Below are positions 13,701 through 22,075 of a stretch of 64,000 nucleotides of DNA, in pieces. The notes under the pieces are model-generated. The model did no database searches, was not told the origin of the DNA, and saw only the letters and a list, made by a program, of their open reading frames with translations. Every line of letters begins with the position of its first letter. The first letter of the stretch is position 1. Both the position numbers and the translations under genes were made by a program. This DNA is from Piezodorus guildinii (lineage: Eukaryota; Arthropoda; Insecta; Hemiptera; Pentatomidae), in NCBI GenBank assembly GCA_023052935.1, contig CM041298.1, positions 4,568,063 through 4,632,062 of the forward strand. The letters are read 5' to 3'.

Positions 13701-16700
13701 AAAAGGTGTTTACCTCAATCCATGGGGGCCCCCAGCGATACCTCAGGAAAGTTTCTAGACCTTCGGACAAAGGACCCTTGGCTTGGGGTACTTTCCATAT
13801 CAGCCCCGTCCGAGGTGACGACGATGAGGAGAAGATTCGAAAAGGGGGGTCCAGTTCTATCCTCAAGATGAGGTGAGTCTTATTCTAGCAAGAGGAGAGT
13901 TGAGTTCCATCCTCAACAAGAAGCAAAGTCTGTCTGGGGGTCAGAGAGATCAGCTGAAGATCTAAGAGATTGATTCCACCTTCGCCAACCGACAAAGTAT
14001 TTAAAGGTATTTCTCTGTTATATAATATTGTATGGCAAAGGTAGTAGTGAAAATGTCCCTCAGTATTCTCAATCAAAGTTCTAAGCAATGTATTAATATA
14101 ATGGATATGTGTTAGTTAACAATTATAATAATGTATTAATTGAATTTTGTTTACTTTAATCTTACCCTGCATGCCACCTATTGGATTGGTAAACACGATA
14201 CCTTTGGAACGGAATTCCAATGGTATCCTTAAATATAGTTTATATATTGATTAGATATATCAGATAAGCTAGTTTTTGAAGCTACAGCTGCCTTTGAAAA
14301 GCAGCCGGTCAAAAACATAGCAAAACTACCTAATTGTTTCATTCACTGACCGCCACCCGGACTAATTCCTTCTAGTCCTAGTTTATTTAGTTCTGTCAAG
14401 GTATGGTTGTTATAATAGACAAGAAAGAGTATCAGAAGGCCTTGACAATTGCGTATTCATGCAAGGAAGAGAGCTTAATGGAGAAGAGATGTAATGAATT
14501 AGCAGAGAGGACTGGTCAGGATGGGTTACACTCTGTGTGGTAGTAGCACGCCAGTAGTGTGGGTTAAGAATGATTTTGCCCTGCCCTGCGTGGTAGTAGC
14601 ACGACAGTAGCGTGGATAAGGAGAGAGTTCGCCCTGCGTGGTAGTAGCACGACAGTAGCGTGGATAAGAAGAGAATTCGCCCTGCATTATTGGATATAGC
14701 GTCTTCTTATATTTGGCCGGTATCTGGCCTATCTGTGAGCGAGCGTGTGTAGCATCCGCCACAGTTCTTTATCATTCTAATTAATTGTGTATTTAAATGA
14801 AGCCTGAGAAATGATAATTATTTTTACATGTTATTATTATTAAAGTCTTATCTTGTTTATTACTTTTGCATTGCTTCAAGTTTTAGTTTGGCCAATCATC
14901 TCCCTGAAGAATCACATCCCTACTTTTTATAGATAACTCAATTATTGGTTTTATTGAAATTTTGATCAGTTTATTATATTTTTTCATTATACCTAGGGAT
15001 AAAAATATGTCTTAATTTGTGGTTATTTTTTTTATTACAGAAAGATACCATAGCTTGGACACCAAAATGAAAGGAAATCCTATATCATTGGAAGAGGTAA
15101 ATTGCTAGCTAAATTAACTTTTCAAAATATTTTAAAATAAGTTCCTTAATTATTTTTATTTGATATTAATTATTTTTAAAAATAACAGTATTATATCTTT
15201 ACATTTACATCTATTCAGAACGAGCTTTATCTCGATGTTGATTTCAAAAGGTTATTATAAATCTTTCCTAGAAAATTTCACTAGAACTGAAAAAAATCAC
15301 TCATAAAACCTAGAATAGTTTTTTACTTATTAATAATGTTATTTTTAGGAAATGTTTTTGTATGATTTGGAATGAAATTAATCGTTTCATATTCAATACT
15401 AATTTTTTATATTTGAATATCTTTACTCAATTAGCTTGTATATGCTGAACTATCCGTGGAAGAACAGTAGTTTCAAGTGATTACTCAGATTTTAAGGGTT
15501 GTTCGATAACAAAAAATTAGTGGACTGTATAGATCTAAAAAAAAATAAAATAATGAAAGCAAACGAGGAATCACAATACATTTATCAGAATAAAATACAT
15601 ATAAACATGATAAGAAACAAAATTAACCTAATAAATTGAGGTAAGAAAAAATAAGAAACAAAATTAACCTAATTATATACTTAAACAGCTGTAAAAAAAT
15701 GTAGGAAACAAAATAAACCTAATTAAAAATATTGAAGAAAAGATGAGAAGCAAACTTAACCTAATTATATAAGTTAACAGCTGTAAAAAAAATATAGGAA
15801 TCAATATTAAATAGTTTTAAGAATGATAATTAAGAAATTAAATGTTCCAATAACGGATATAGATAGGCTATATTCATGTAAAGATGTCCAATTGAGTTTT
15901 GAAGAAAACGACCGCAGGGGGGCTCTTCCATGTTCCATGGGGAACGATGGCAAGACGAAGAAATACATTTGCAAACGTTCAGATTACGTTGAGAGGAAGG
16001 TTTGAGTCTATATCACAGCTTCACCGTTCAGACTTTACATTAATACTCCACTCACCACGAATCCGTAATAAAACAATTGAAGTACGATTGTCTTCTGTCT
16101 TTCTATTCTACTGTTTATAAGTAACTTAGCAACTGAATAATAACACGCATTTCGCACCTTTAACCGGGACTTTATTTCTTCCTGGATTTCATTTTTTCTA
16201 GTTATAATTGAACCTAAATACTTGAATTTCTCTACGTGTTCAAAAGTATTACCTGATACATCAATATCACCAAGATCGACACCGTTTCTCTCAACTAATC
16301 ATATATTTCGTCTTATCGGTATTTAATTCAAGTCCTATTTCTTTACCAGTTTTTATTAACACACTTGTATTTAGTTGTATGGTTTCCGTGTCTTCACCTA
16401 GCAGTACCAGATCATCGGCATACCCCAAAACCGGAATCTTGTCACCCATATTTAAGCCTTTCTCGGTACACATCACCTTTTCTATAACATATTCTAAAGC
16501 TATATTAAATAACACAGGTGAAAGGGAGTCACCCTGTTTCAAACCCGATCACACCTCAAATCTCTCGGAGTAATTATGACCGATTCTAACTTTATGGAAT
16601 CTTTCCGACAAACACATCTCTACTAGATTTACTAACTTTCTAGGTATTCCCTGTTCAATCATGATGTTATATAGCTTCTGACGGTCTATCCTCGCGCGGA

Positions 16701-17165
16701 TCTCATTACCGCGTATGAGGAGCGTCCCACAGGTGGCGGATGTGGGGATGGTCGGTGGAATTTCCTTGGAAGCTTCTCCCGGCTAAGTCCGATGGACTCG
16801 CTGACCAACAATGAGAGCGGCTCCCCAGGCTTGCTGGAGGGTGTGACGTAGGTTCGAACGCCCTACTCATATATTTTAGTTCACAAAATACCACCAAAAG
16901 TCATGGATTCCTCTGAAATTGGAATACAACGGTGTAGTCCATCAACTTTATATCAATTTTAAAAAGGCTTATGATCTTATGATAAATATCATAAAAATTA
17001 TGAAGTTATCTATTTTCGATTAAACAACCATAAAAACTTTATAAGGCCATAACATATGGCGTGAACAAGCTTATACAACAAAGATAAAACTTTTTATTTT
17101 CATACTAGTTTACTAATTTTTTTTTTTTTTTCTTTTAGATGATACTTATGACGATTTATTCATGA
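1526..17165 (+). CDS. Calpain-family gene, 3' part (domain III and penta-EF-hand), 8 exons
   Basis: Exons are 1526-1722, 3224-3381, 8321-8390, 8518-8614, 9945-10072, 11954-12143, 15041-15096 and 17139-17165. All junctions are AG/GT and the phases agree, giving about 306 residues. Exons 1-2 encode calpain domain III (NPQF start, CHVVVSVTQ, IGFAVYEVP, then REVVTFFTLPPGDYIIVP and GKFLLRI). Exons 4-8 encode the penta-EF-hand domain and end in MTIYS, close to the usual calpain C-terminus (LTMYS). Calpains are cytosolic cysteine proteases in which these domains bind calcium and membrane and dimerise. The Cys protease core is not in the window, so activity cannot be judged. Only one EF loop (DVNISGRVNKLD) looks near-canonical, and it has D rather than E at position 12. 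The later loops lose their acidic ligands, so this may be a divergent calpain, as known for Drosophila CalpC. That subfamily assignment is inference. Confidence 0.93.
1918..2609. mobile_element. MITE with about 45-bp TIRs, interrupted by a SINE
   Basis: The left end (1918-1965, core ctttttttggtaactaggtg) is the inverted complement of the right end (2563-2609). Internal sequence at about 1985-2110 and 2437-2530 recurs, uninterrupted, at 54870-55065. Removing the SINE at 2151-2436 leaves an element of roughly 400 bp. Confidence 0.75.
2151..2436 (+). mobile_element. tRNA-derived SINE, family 2
   Basis: The head ggggagcccgtggctgagtg and a B-box-like gagttcgaatccc resemble a tRNA (Pol III promoter). 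The body ends in gaggcccagggtctgcacgg, cctgtcgctccactg and an A-rich tail. The same unit lies reversed at 44945-45239. It sits inside the 1918-2609 MITE, so it is the younger insertion. Confidence 0.85.
3224..3381 (+). CDS. Calpain exon b (end of domain III)
   Basis: Acceptor ttttctag ends at 3223 and donor gtaagc begins at 3382. It encodes KPLDVTNHS followed by REVVTFFTLPPGDYIIVP and ends in TDEQSNIW, with the last Trp codon split across the intron. This block is strongly conserved in calpains. Confidence 0.93.
3555..4390 (-). mobile_element. Internally deleted non-LTR element bounded by an 11-bp TSD
   Basis: Perfect duplications of gtaattaatta lie at 3544-3554 and 4391-4401. On the - strand the element ends in a poly-A of about 27. 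Reading from 4390, a 5' leader is followed by the start of an APE-type endonuclease (TYNINYSLQVGKLRQLTSEL, then after a 1-nt frameshift LVLQETRFTDT). This fuses directly to a C-terminal tail (KEIFEKMW to KKRWEERKRMK, ending at 3615). Reverse transcriptase is absent. Both termini plus the TSD indicate mobilisation as a short derivative, presumably with enzyme supplied in trans (inference). Confidence 0.78.
4402..4659. repeat. AT-rich intron with family-H MITE left half
   Basis: At about 4497-4600, gatttccaaaag, tttttacaggaag and acaaaaatacatc match the left half of the intact family-H MITE at 27668. The matching right half is at about 5640-5816. The MITE appears split by the LINE fragment and SINE between them. 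Confidence 0.5.
4660..5315 (+). pseudogene. RTE-like LINE ORF2 C-terminal remnant
   Basis: With several frameshifts the + strand reads FEIVNSFVYL, RRTVAGNRCYFGLAKIL, TKITQYKALIRSVLTYAS and later GHLARM and RERGRP. This is the order seen after the RT domain in RTE/BovB-like elements. It ends in a gtgatgataat tail. No intact frame exceeds about 60 codons. Confidence 0.75.
5327..5590 (-). mobile_element. SINE1 copy (tRNA-derived)
   Basis: It reads in reverse the SINE1 body: tttaacgagtacctgacatc, cctatccaggtttaatta-type and gctactgtggctaatcg segments. The 3' tail at 5327 (ttgtttattcatttaa) faces left. The tRNA-like head is diverged. Confidence 0.82.
5640..5816. repeat. Family-H MITE right half
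   Basis: It ends in agaatgtcctttagtacctt followed by ttggaaattaagtctcaatt, the family-H terminus. It is probably the partner of the left half at 4497-4600. Confidence 0.5.
5879..8119 (+). mobile_element. Internally deleted mariner (copy 1) carrying a nested LINE
   Basis: TIRs ttgggttgtttcacatg (5879) and its complement (8103-8119) are flanked by TA at 5877-5878 and 8120-8121. Transposase pieces include VIFLYEFKLGHSAA, the HTH segment AKFSAGDTDLKNLLRGRPPS, HHILPTCLRQITTCSGI in the DD34D region, and C-terminal NTSNKIILFSYR, with stops and shifts. Without the nested LINE (6012-7415) the element is about 820 bp, against about 1.3 kb for an intact mariner. A related copy is at 53715-54293. Confidence 0.88.
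6012..7415 (+). mobile_element. RTE-like LINE, 5'-truncated, nested in mariner with 15-bp TSD
   Basis: Perfect 15-bp duplications gcttcccaatcaatt occur at 5997-6011 and 7416-7430. The insert encodes most of an RT: NYRPI, AFRPGRQTQDHIFALRMLIE, GVKQGDSLSPLLF, YADDIVLI. A C-terminal region follows (FSYLGTVI, LLYGAESWVLS, WYGHVCRM, RPRGRPR). The 3' end is a short gaa-rich tandem tail, as in RTE elements. At least two frame breaks (near 6170-6310 and at 6794) make it a pseudogene. The order of events is mariner first, LINE second. Confidence 0.92.
8321..8390 (+). CDS. Calpain exon c (linker to EF-hand domain)
   Basis: A T-rich tract ending in AG at 8320 is followed by 70 bp that complete the split Trp codon and encode EVNEDNMVFRNIST and a short acidic helix. 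The donor is gtaatt at 8391. Phase matches both neighbouring exons. The intron before it (3382-8320) holds the mariner with a nested LINE. Confidence 0.85.
8518..8614 (+). CDS. Calpain exon d (first EF-hand region)
   Basis: Acceptor tccgtag ends at 8517 and donor gtaata begins at 8615. It encodes PDGKSLVTKLLLKYPTEVD followed by VNQLHKILKAHW, corresponding to the first helix of the penta-EF-hand domain (usual form: ELQxILN). Confidence 0.87.
8737..9013 (+). mobile_element. SINE1 copy with 12-bp TSD
   Basis: The 12-bp repeat aaatcaaaacat is at 8725-8736 and 9014-9025. The unit runs from the tRNA-like head ggggttacctgtagtgtagc through gatgtcaggttcttgttaaa to the tail gggacgttaaataaataa. Confidence 0.88.
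9026..9690 (-). pseudogene. Gypsy-type LTR retrotransposon: integrase end, PPT and LTR start
   Basis: On the - strand from 9690: TGFTPAYITFGRELRSMTVL (integrase), then after a frame break FLQNLRKNTEIARERSRKA and a GPY/F-like segment KLLPTCDGPYVIK with NTTYEIAEP, then SERGRTLSAEGE and a stop. A purine-rich tract (gcagagggggagag) near 9170-9183 is followed by TGATGATACTC, a candidate LTR start. The LTR appears cut off near the SINE at 9025. Gag, RT and RNase H are missing. Confidence 0.75.
9691..9944. other. Calpain intron, AT-rich, nothing recognised
   Basis: T-rich sequence leads to the exon e acceptor at 9944. No repeat terminus or coding signal was seen. Confidence 0.5.
9945..10072 (+). 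CDS. Calpain exon e (EF-hand with near-canonical loop)
   Basis: Acceptor ttcgtag ends at 9944 and donor gtatgt begins at 10073. It encodes SLELCKSLIMLRDVNISGR and then VNKLDIPILIHMLHFWR. The loop D-N-S-G-V..D fits an EF-hand with D at position 12. The last 19 bases plus about 208 bp of the following intron are copied at 13138-13364. Confidence 0.92.
10357..10510. repeat. Dispersed intronic repeat, related to 12815-12935
   Basis: tgtttccgagactcattttc and gataagacctaaaagattaa-type blocks recur at 12815-12935 with about 20% differences. The origin is unknown. Confidence 0.5.
10763..11830 (-). pseudogene. Jockey-like LINE family 2, 3' end, split by a SINE
   Basis: A T21 tract at about 10761-10782 is the poly-A in reverse. 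The - strand encodes the post-RT tail: PIWTYKVELWGSSKPSNSFR, IQSLQSKILRKILNAPYFVT, then [11 protein letters not shown] ending at 10918. Upstream sequence ([20 protein letters not shown], 11258-11470) is shifted in frame. SINE1 interrupts it at 11471-11755. Related copies lie at 39411-40043, 42628-42760 and 44445-45260. Confidence 0.85.
11471..11755 (-). mobile_element. SINE1 copy inserted in jockey-2, 11-bp TSD
   Basis: gcaagtgtcat is duplicated perfectly at 11460-11470 and 11756-11766. Between them lies a nearly complete reversed SINE1. The tail ttatttatttaacctc is at the left and the B-box-like gggtttgaccc region near 11690. The LINE is therefore older than this SINE. Confidence 0.92.
11954..12143 (+). 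CDS. Calpain exon f (degenerate EF-hand)
   Basis: Acceptor attacag ends at 11953 and donor gtatga begins at 12144. It encodes IAFEKFERCGSKTSSYNLRA and then LLWEAG. This aligns by position with the calpain loop D.DGSGTI.S.E.R.AL..AG but lacks the acidic ligands at loop positions 1, 3 and 5. FVMAMARLHLAHE aligns with the FxxCLVRLE segment. Confidence 0.92.
12144..13049. other. Calpain intron with a diverged hairpin motif and dispersed repeat
   Basis: A reversed CTGATGA-hairpin motif (gtgggtcctcatcaggac) lies at about 12458-12476. The segment 12815-12935 resembles 10357-10510. The rest is AT-rich with no coding signal. Confidence 0.5.
13138..13364 (+). repeat. 227-bp copy of calpain exon e end plus intron
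   Basis: Positions 13138-13364 match 10054-10280 with two differences and no gaps, by my alignment. The copy carries the last 19 coding bases (HMLHFWR), the gtatgt donor and about 208 bp of intron. It lies in the intron after exon f, inside a Penelope-like repeat, with catg-type microhomology at the left joint. Confidence 0.93.
13604..14322 (+). repeat. Solo LTR copy A, 719 bp
   Basis: It starts TGTAATGTATTGAGGATACT and ends in AACATAGCA, with aaac on both sides (13600-13603 and 14323-14326), a 4-bp duplication typical of Gypsy or ERV-type integrases. A second copy in the opposite orientation lies at 63024-63779 with its own 4-bp repeat. No internal retroviral sequence is adjacent, so it is a solo LTR. 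Orientation is assigned by TG...CA only. Confidence 0.82.
14519..14690. repeat. About 50-bp tandem repeat, three units
   Basis: Units share ctgcgtggtagtagcacgac and agtagcgtggataag. Units two and three are nearly identical, the first is diverged. It lies directly after the Penelope-like tail (14400), in the intron before exon g. Confidence 0.8.
15041..15096 (+). CDS. Calpain exon g (last EF-hand loop, degenerate)
   Basis: Acceptor ttattacag ends at 15040 and donor gtaaat begins at 15097. It encodes ERYHSLDTKMKGNPISLEE, aligning with the calpain segment F..LDTDGDGTI.L...E. Lys replaces Asp at loop positions 3 and 5, so calcium binding is unlikely. Confidence 0.88.
16125..16690 (-). pseudogene. 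RTE-2 LINE reverse transcriptase fragment
   Basis: The - strand reads NIMIEQGIPRKLVNLVEMCL, a one-codon break, LKQGDSLSPVLFNIALEYVI, then VLGYADDLVLLGEDTET and ELNTDKTKYMIS. These are RT motifs of a single LINE, cut at both ends. The same family continues C-terminally at 45751-46316. Confidence 0.85.
16915..16985 (+). pseudogene. RT fragment (DFKKAYD motif), opposite strand to its neighbour
   Basis: The + strand reads EYNGVVHQLYINFKKAYDLM, an RT domain 1-2 motif of RTE-like LINEs, facing the - strand RT fragment at 16125-16690. It is a separate piece or an inversion product. Confidence 0.7.
17139..17165 (+). CDS. Calpain terminal exon
   Basis: A long T tract and tcttttag end at 17138. The exon encodes MILMTIYS and a TGA stop at 17163-17165, matching the (W)LxLTMYS C-terminus of calpains. 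It is only 27 coding bases long and is recognisable through homology of the tail. Confidence 0.85.
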   Translation: MILMTIYS

Positions 17166-18409
17166 CATCCAAAGACAAGCCAATTCTAATCAAGTTATTG
17201 CCTTCTATAAGAAGCGAGTCAGCATGCCAAAGACGTTAGGAATCAACCCAAAAGATTTATATTATAAATATTTTTATATAAATTAGTTATTAAGTTTGCC
17301 ATGTACCATTATTGTATATTATGTAAAATCTACTAATACGTTACGTGTAAATATAGTGAAAACTATTTAAAAAAACAATGCGTTTATTTTTATTTTGTTA
17401 GTAGAGTTAACTATTAATGTCAACAGAATGAATTATATTTTCTTAACCTCATTACGATTGTCAAACCGTCGTTGTTATTAAATTATTATATTTAAATACA
17501 TATTTTGTCATGTTTGTGTGATTTTCTTTTACCTTTCAATTCATGTGTGATTCATTTTTTTTTTTTTTATCTGAGCAATATTAAATATTTTTATCAGTAT
17601 ATTGTATATTAGTTGTGTTCGGTCTAACCATCATTATGAAAAATGATTAGGACTAGACCAAGTGGCTGTAGAACAAGTGGACTGTATTGAGTGAGTGAAA
17701 GAAAAACCTGCTGGAATTAAATATTAGTGTATTTTGAACAATTGGGAAATACAAGGTTATAGATTAAATTTAGGTGGGCTTGATATTTACATGTTGGTAT
17801 ATTCGTCTTCTCAGTTCATCTCTTCTTTCTTCGCCTTGTCGTTCAGCCTATGGCGACCTTTCCAATCTCTACTCCATTCTTATCGCAATATACTCAGAAA
17901 AGAAGAAAGGGATGGTGTGTAGCGTGCTCGCTTCTGCTGTTTTTTAGCTTCTCTTCTTACCATATGTTTTTTATAATAGAATATGGCCGCTTGTGGCACA
18001 TTATTAAATTGAGCGCACATGTTACGCGAACAAGTTGTATATTGTTATTCGGTAGCAATGGTATTTAACAGTGTAACCCACTTAAAATCTAAAGATATAT
18101 CTGATATTTAGGTTTTAGAATATAGAGAGGGGGTTGTTGCCATTGTTATGATTGGTTGAAAGGATCAGTGAAGTTTTTGTGTTGTGACCCACTGGTCTTG
18201 TGTGCCGCATAGCTTAATGCATAGGTCCACATAGCTCTGATAATGGTTATGCAAATGAGTTTTTTGTTGTAAAGAGCGAGTTTTGAGCGTTAATATTAAA
18301 GCTTACAAAACTAAATGTTAGGGTTATTTAAAAAAAACCCAGTTATTAAAGAGATATCTGTAGGCTCAATGACATTAGGCTAAGAAACTCAATATTTAAT
18401 CTGCTATAT

Positions 18410-18590
18410 GAGTCATTGCTTGTCTGAGTGGTTGGAAAACCGTCCTAAGGTTCATCCAGCCCTTAAAAATGGATACCCTAAAACTGGGAAGAAAACCTAG
18501 AAATCTGAGCGTGAATTGAGCCAGATCACATCCTTGCCCATGTTTTGTATAGTAGAGATCATTACTATGAGCAACCCTTCATGTTTAGTG
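18410..18590 (+). repeat. Diverged SINE3-like repeat
   Basis: cttaaaaatggataccctaa, gggaagaaaacctag and gagccagatcacatccttgc correspond to the 3' body of SINE3 as seen on the - strand at 28095-28378, with many differences. Confidence 0.45.
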
Positions 18591-20539
18591 GGAGAAGGGT
18601 TTTATTTAGTGTTGAAAACATTCAAAATTTATACAGATTATGTACATTGTATTTTCAAGTTATGAATACAATAAATATATTAGGAAGCAGTTGAAATGGT
18701 GATGAAGGAAGTTAATCTACATAATATATAAATTTATATTTTATTTACAAAATACACAATTTAAATACACCATAACATAAATCTATTACATTTGGTTTAA
18801 ATGACTATGAACAAATCATCGTCCAACATACATTTGGCCACAACAATTACATCATACACATATTTATAACATTTGACACAATATACATATGTGCCACATA
18901 TTTTCTCTTGAACAAACAAATAACATTTGGTAATACGCAATCAACATTTGGCTTGTACTTATTATTTTGTACATGGGGGACATCGTAAATCTCAAGATGG
19001 CGGTGAATCATGCATAGAAGATAGAATAATTGCAAGCAGAATAAAGGTACCTCACATTAAAACACATCTTCCAGTAGTTAAATGCACCTAGAATTCTGAT
19101 ACGACTTTACATCTAGTATTCCTTAAACCTACAGAAAACTTGTCGATAAAATCTGCTCATTTTAAAAAATATACTTTCCTGTCTTTCTAAAATTTTTATT
19201 AAAGTCTGTCTTGACATGATTTCTGACTATCCTCAAATCACGAGATGTAAAGAAGGTGGATTGAAGATCACTCCAATCCAATGACTCCAGCCAAAATGGA
19301 ACATGATGGAGTTCGAAATTCCATTGGCTGGAATTATATCTGCCATAAAATCTAATTATTTAATCCATCACTAAACTGATAAGACAGAATTAATTTATAA
19401 TATGAACTGTTTTCAGAGGGAGAAAGAACAAATTAAATTAATTTTTATTTTACCGTTCATATAGAGAGTTGTATTAGTAAATATTGAACAGTTGACCGTA
19501 TTGAGAGAAAACTGGGACTATTTTGTTTTTAATTTTTCAAGGCAATATTTATTGCCTCTATAAAAAAAATCAGCCCTAATTTTCTATTTCAAAAATTACT
19601 CAATTTCTTCCGTATATTAGGAATATAACAAAATAATAAACGTTTTAGAATAAAATGATAAGGATTAACACATATTAATGATTTCAATTGTATTACTTGA
19701 AATGAGACATTGAAATAAGAATTGATATAATATATATTATTATTAATAAGTAATTTAATAAAGAAAAAGAGAAGTCCTAGAGATTTAATTAATAAAATTA
19801 TCTTTATTCCAGCTGATAATTTTTTTGAATTGGAGTGTTCCTCAGTTTTATCCATTAAGTTTGATGATATTCAAAACCCATTTTAGTACATAAAATATAA
19901 CACATAAAAAAAAAAATCCTCATGTCCGATGTAAACAACTTAATAAAAAAAAATCTTTAAATAATTCCATTTGATACCTAATCTCTACAAAAACCATCAG
20001 TCTCCATCGCATTTTATCGTATAATAAAAAATAATCTAAACTTTTTTTTTTATATAAAAATAGTAATCCAGTTTTTAGAAAAAACAAAACAACTAAATCT
20101 ACAATTCCGTCAGGTTATAAAAAGTATTTGAATACCAAATATATGTTCTAAAAAAAAAATGAATAAAGTTTTTGAAAGCTCTTGTTTAACAATATTTAGA
20201 AATTCGTAACAGTTCAGAAAGTTATAAATTTAGCTGATACCTATAATAAACTACAATAGAAGGCAATACACATTTAATCACATCGATATTAGATTATATC
20301 CAAACGTATAACAATAAATAATACATATATATAAAGGCATATTTACAAAAAATATTATATATATAAGACAGTTTTGAAATAAATCTAACAAGTAATGAGC
20401 AATAGTGCACAGATTATTTTAAGGGGGGAAGGAGAAGAAAAAGATAAAGAAAAGGCAATTTTCTATTGCACACACTTTGGTAAGTTTTTTAAATACGCCA
20501 CAATTGAATATTATACAACCATACGGTCAAAGGATTTAA

Positions 20540-20660
20540 TAATTGAGACGTTGACTCCCAAAAGGTACTAAAGGACAATTTAAAAAAAAAATTGACATAT
20601 TTTAAATGAAATCAAAATAATTTTTCTTTCTAGTTTCAATTATAATTAAAATCTATAAAT
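20540..20660. repeat. Family-H MITE terminal fragment
   Basis: It carries attgagacgttgactcccaa followed by aaggtactaaaggac, the family-H terminus. The rest is lost. Confidence 0.5.
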
Positions 20661-21599
20661 AAAATAAAAAAACTTTAACCTATACATGTTTCATATGTTT
20701 CTGTCTATTTAATCAGCTGTTTTATTTATTTACCAACAGTATTTTTTATAAAAAAAACAGTAGTCTTAGAACGAACAAAATAATATAAAACTCAGCCCTC
20801 ATCCATTGGGTTAGTATAGCACATAATATTTATAGAATGTAAAAAAAAAAAAAAAAAATACTTCACAGTATAGTAAAACAAAAGAGATGATAAAACAATT
20901 TTAGATAAAAAATAATATTAAAATATTAATGAGGATAATAATTCAATTTCTGGGACTCGGGATAGGATTACAAATGTCTCGCTGATTTTGATGACATTTT
21001 TCTAAGGTGAAACTAGACATTAAACCATTAAACTCTGCAAAATATTAGCGGCCAATTCTCTCAGGGCCAGACGATGAAATTCCAAAAAAGCTGCTGGATG
21101 GGAGGCTCCATCGGACAAGGGGAAGAGAAAGACATAACATTAATTTGCAAATATCAATTATCTCAAGTAAAATAATAAGAAATAAATAAGAACTTTCTGG
21201 AACTAATGAAATCTGTAAATTACAGGAAAACAAAATTTGGTATTGGTTTTACTATATACCAAAAAATCTAAATTTACCTGAAGCCTTTCTTACATAAAAA
21301 ATACTATCAATACGCATGCAGCGAAGGCTTAAGAAAACAAGTTTTTCTTTTTATCATTGTGGATGTATTTGTGATGTATATAATTGTGGATCTTTGGATA
21401 CCTTAAACAGAATTAGGAATAATTAAGTTGGGAGGTACAGTCAGTTTTTCTCCATATACATCTTCCATGACTGTTCTTACTATTATATAGGTGATATTTC
21501 AAGAATTAAATTATAATTTTTTATCCTGTATCATTATTATAATCATAAGTTAAATTTCATTGATTCTTTGTATGGTAGTATTAAGAATTTTAGTCATTG

Positions 21600-22075
21600 T
21601 TGTCAGACCCTGTCCATAAATCAGTACGTATTTTCCATTCTACCTTTTCCTACGTATTTTCCATCCTACCTACCCCCCATCTACCAAACAGTACCTAGTT
21701 TCCATTCACCCATCATGCGGTACGTATCTCCACTCTACTTCATATTTTTATATTTCATATTTCATGTAAATTTTGTTTAGTGAACATTTTTATTTTTTCT
21801 GTATAACACTTTCATTATTGTACTATGGTCATTGTATTTTAATTAAATTTTTTTTAACATATACAGTTCTTCTGTTATTTTTTAATACCGACGTTCTCTA
21901 GCTAAATAGGTTATATAATATTGTATGTAATGTCATTGAAATTATATTCTTTTGTATCTTTTTAGCCCTGATGATGACCCACAAAGGGGGTCGAAACGTT
22001 GGCAAACAATAAAATAGTTGAAACTATTTAGTTGTTTCATTTAATGACCGACACCCGGACTAATTCCTTCCAGAA
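21600..22075 (+). mobile_element. Penelope-like 3' tail repeat, uninterrupted copy
   Basis: It contains gtacctagtttccattcacc, cggtacgtatctccactcta and the hairpin motif ccctgatgatgacccac with gggtcgaaacgttggc, followed by aataaaatagttgaaac and tgaccgacacccggactaat. It is the reference for the broken copy at 13050-14400 and for the reversed piece at 40690-40835. There is no RT or endonuclease here. Confidence 0.68.

Larger units (their letters stand above)
13050..14400 (+). mobile_element. Penelope-like 3' tail repeat with two nested insertions
   Basis: Blocks at 13060-13137 (gtacctagtttccattcgcc, gtacgtatctccactctact), 13500-13603 (hairpin motif and ttggcataaaat) and 14323-14400 (tgaccgccacccggactaat) match the continuous copy at 21600-22075. 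It is broken by the calpain-derived segment 13138-13364 and by the solo LTR 13604-14322. Confidence 0.72.
15425..17105. repeat. Dispersed repeat D, copy 1, with LINE insertions
   Basis: Blocks from 15430 to 16115 match 41038-41790 in order: ctgaactatccgtggaagaa, several aagaaacaaaattaacctaa units (short tandem array), gaaaacgaccgcagg and tcttctgtctttct. The far end (16875-17105, atatggcgtgaacaagctta) matches 41850-41960. A LINE piece lies between. No TIR was found. Confidence 0.65.

Noticed and set aside
21045..21130. Possible exon in the intergenic region (GC-richer, gccagacgatgaaattcc)
   Set aside because: No frame with convincing splice sites or homology on either strand.
21955..22005. 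Functional hammerhead ribozyme
   Set aside because: CUGAUGA and GAAA are there, but an extra base precedes stem II and no UH cleavage site with stem I/III pairing could be found; kept only as a conserved hairpin motif.
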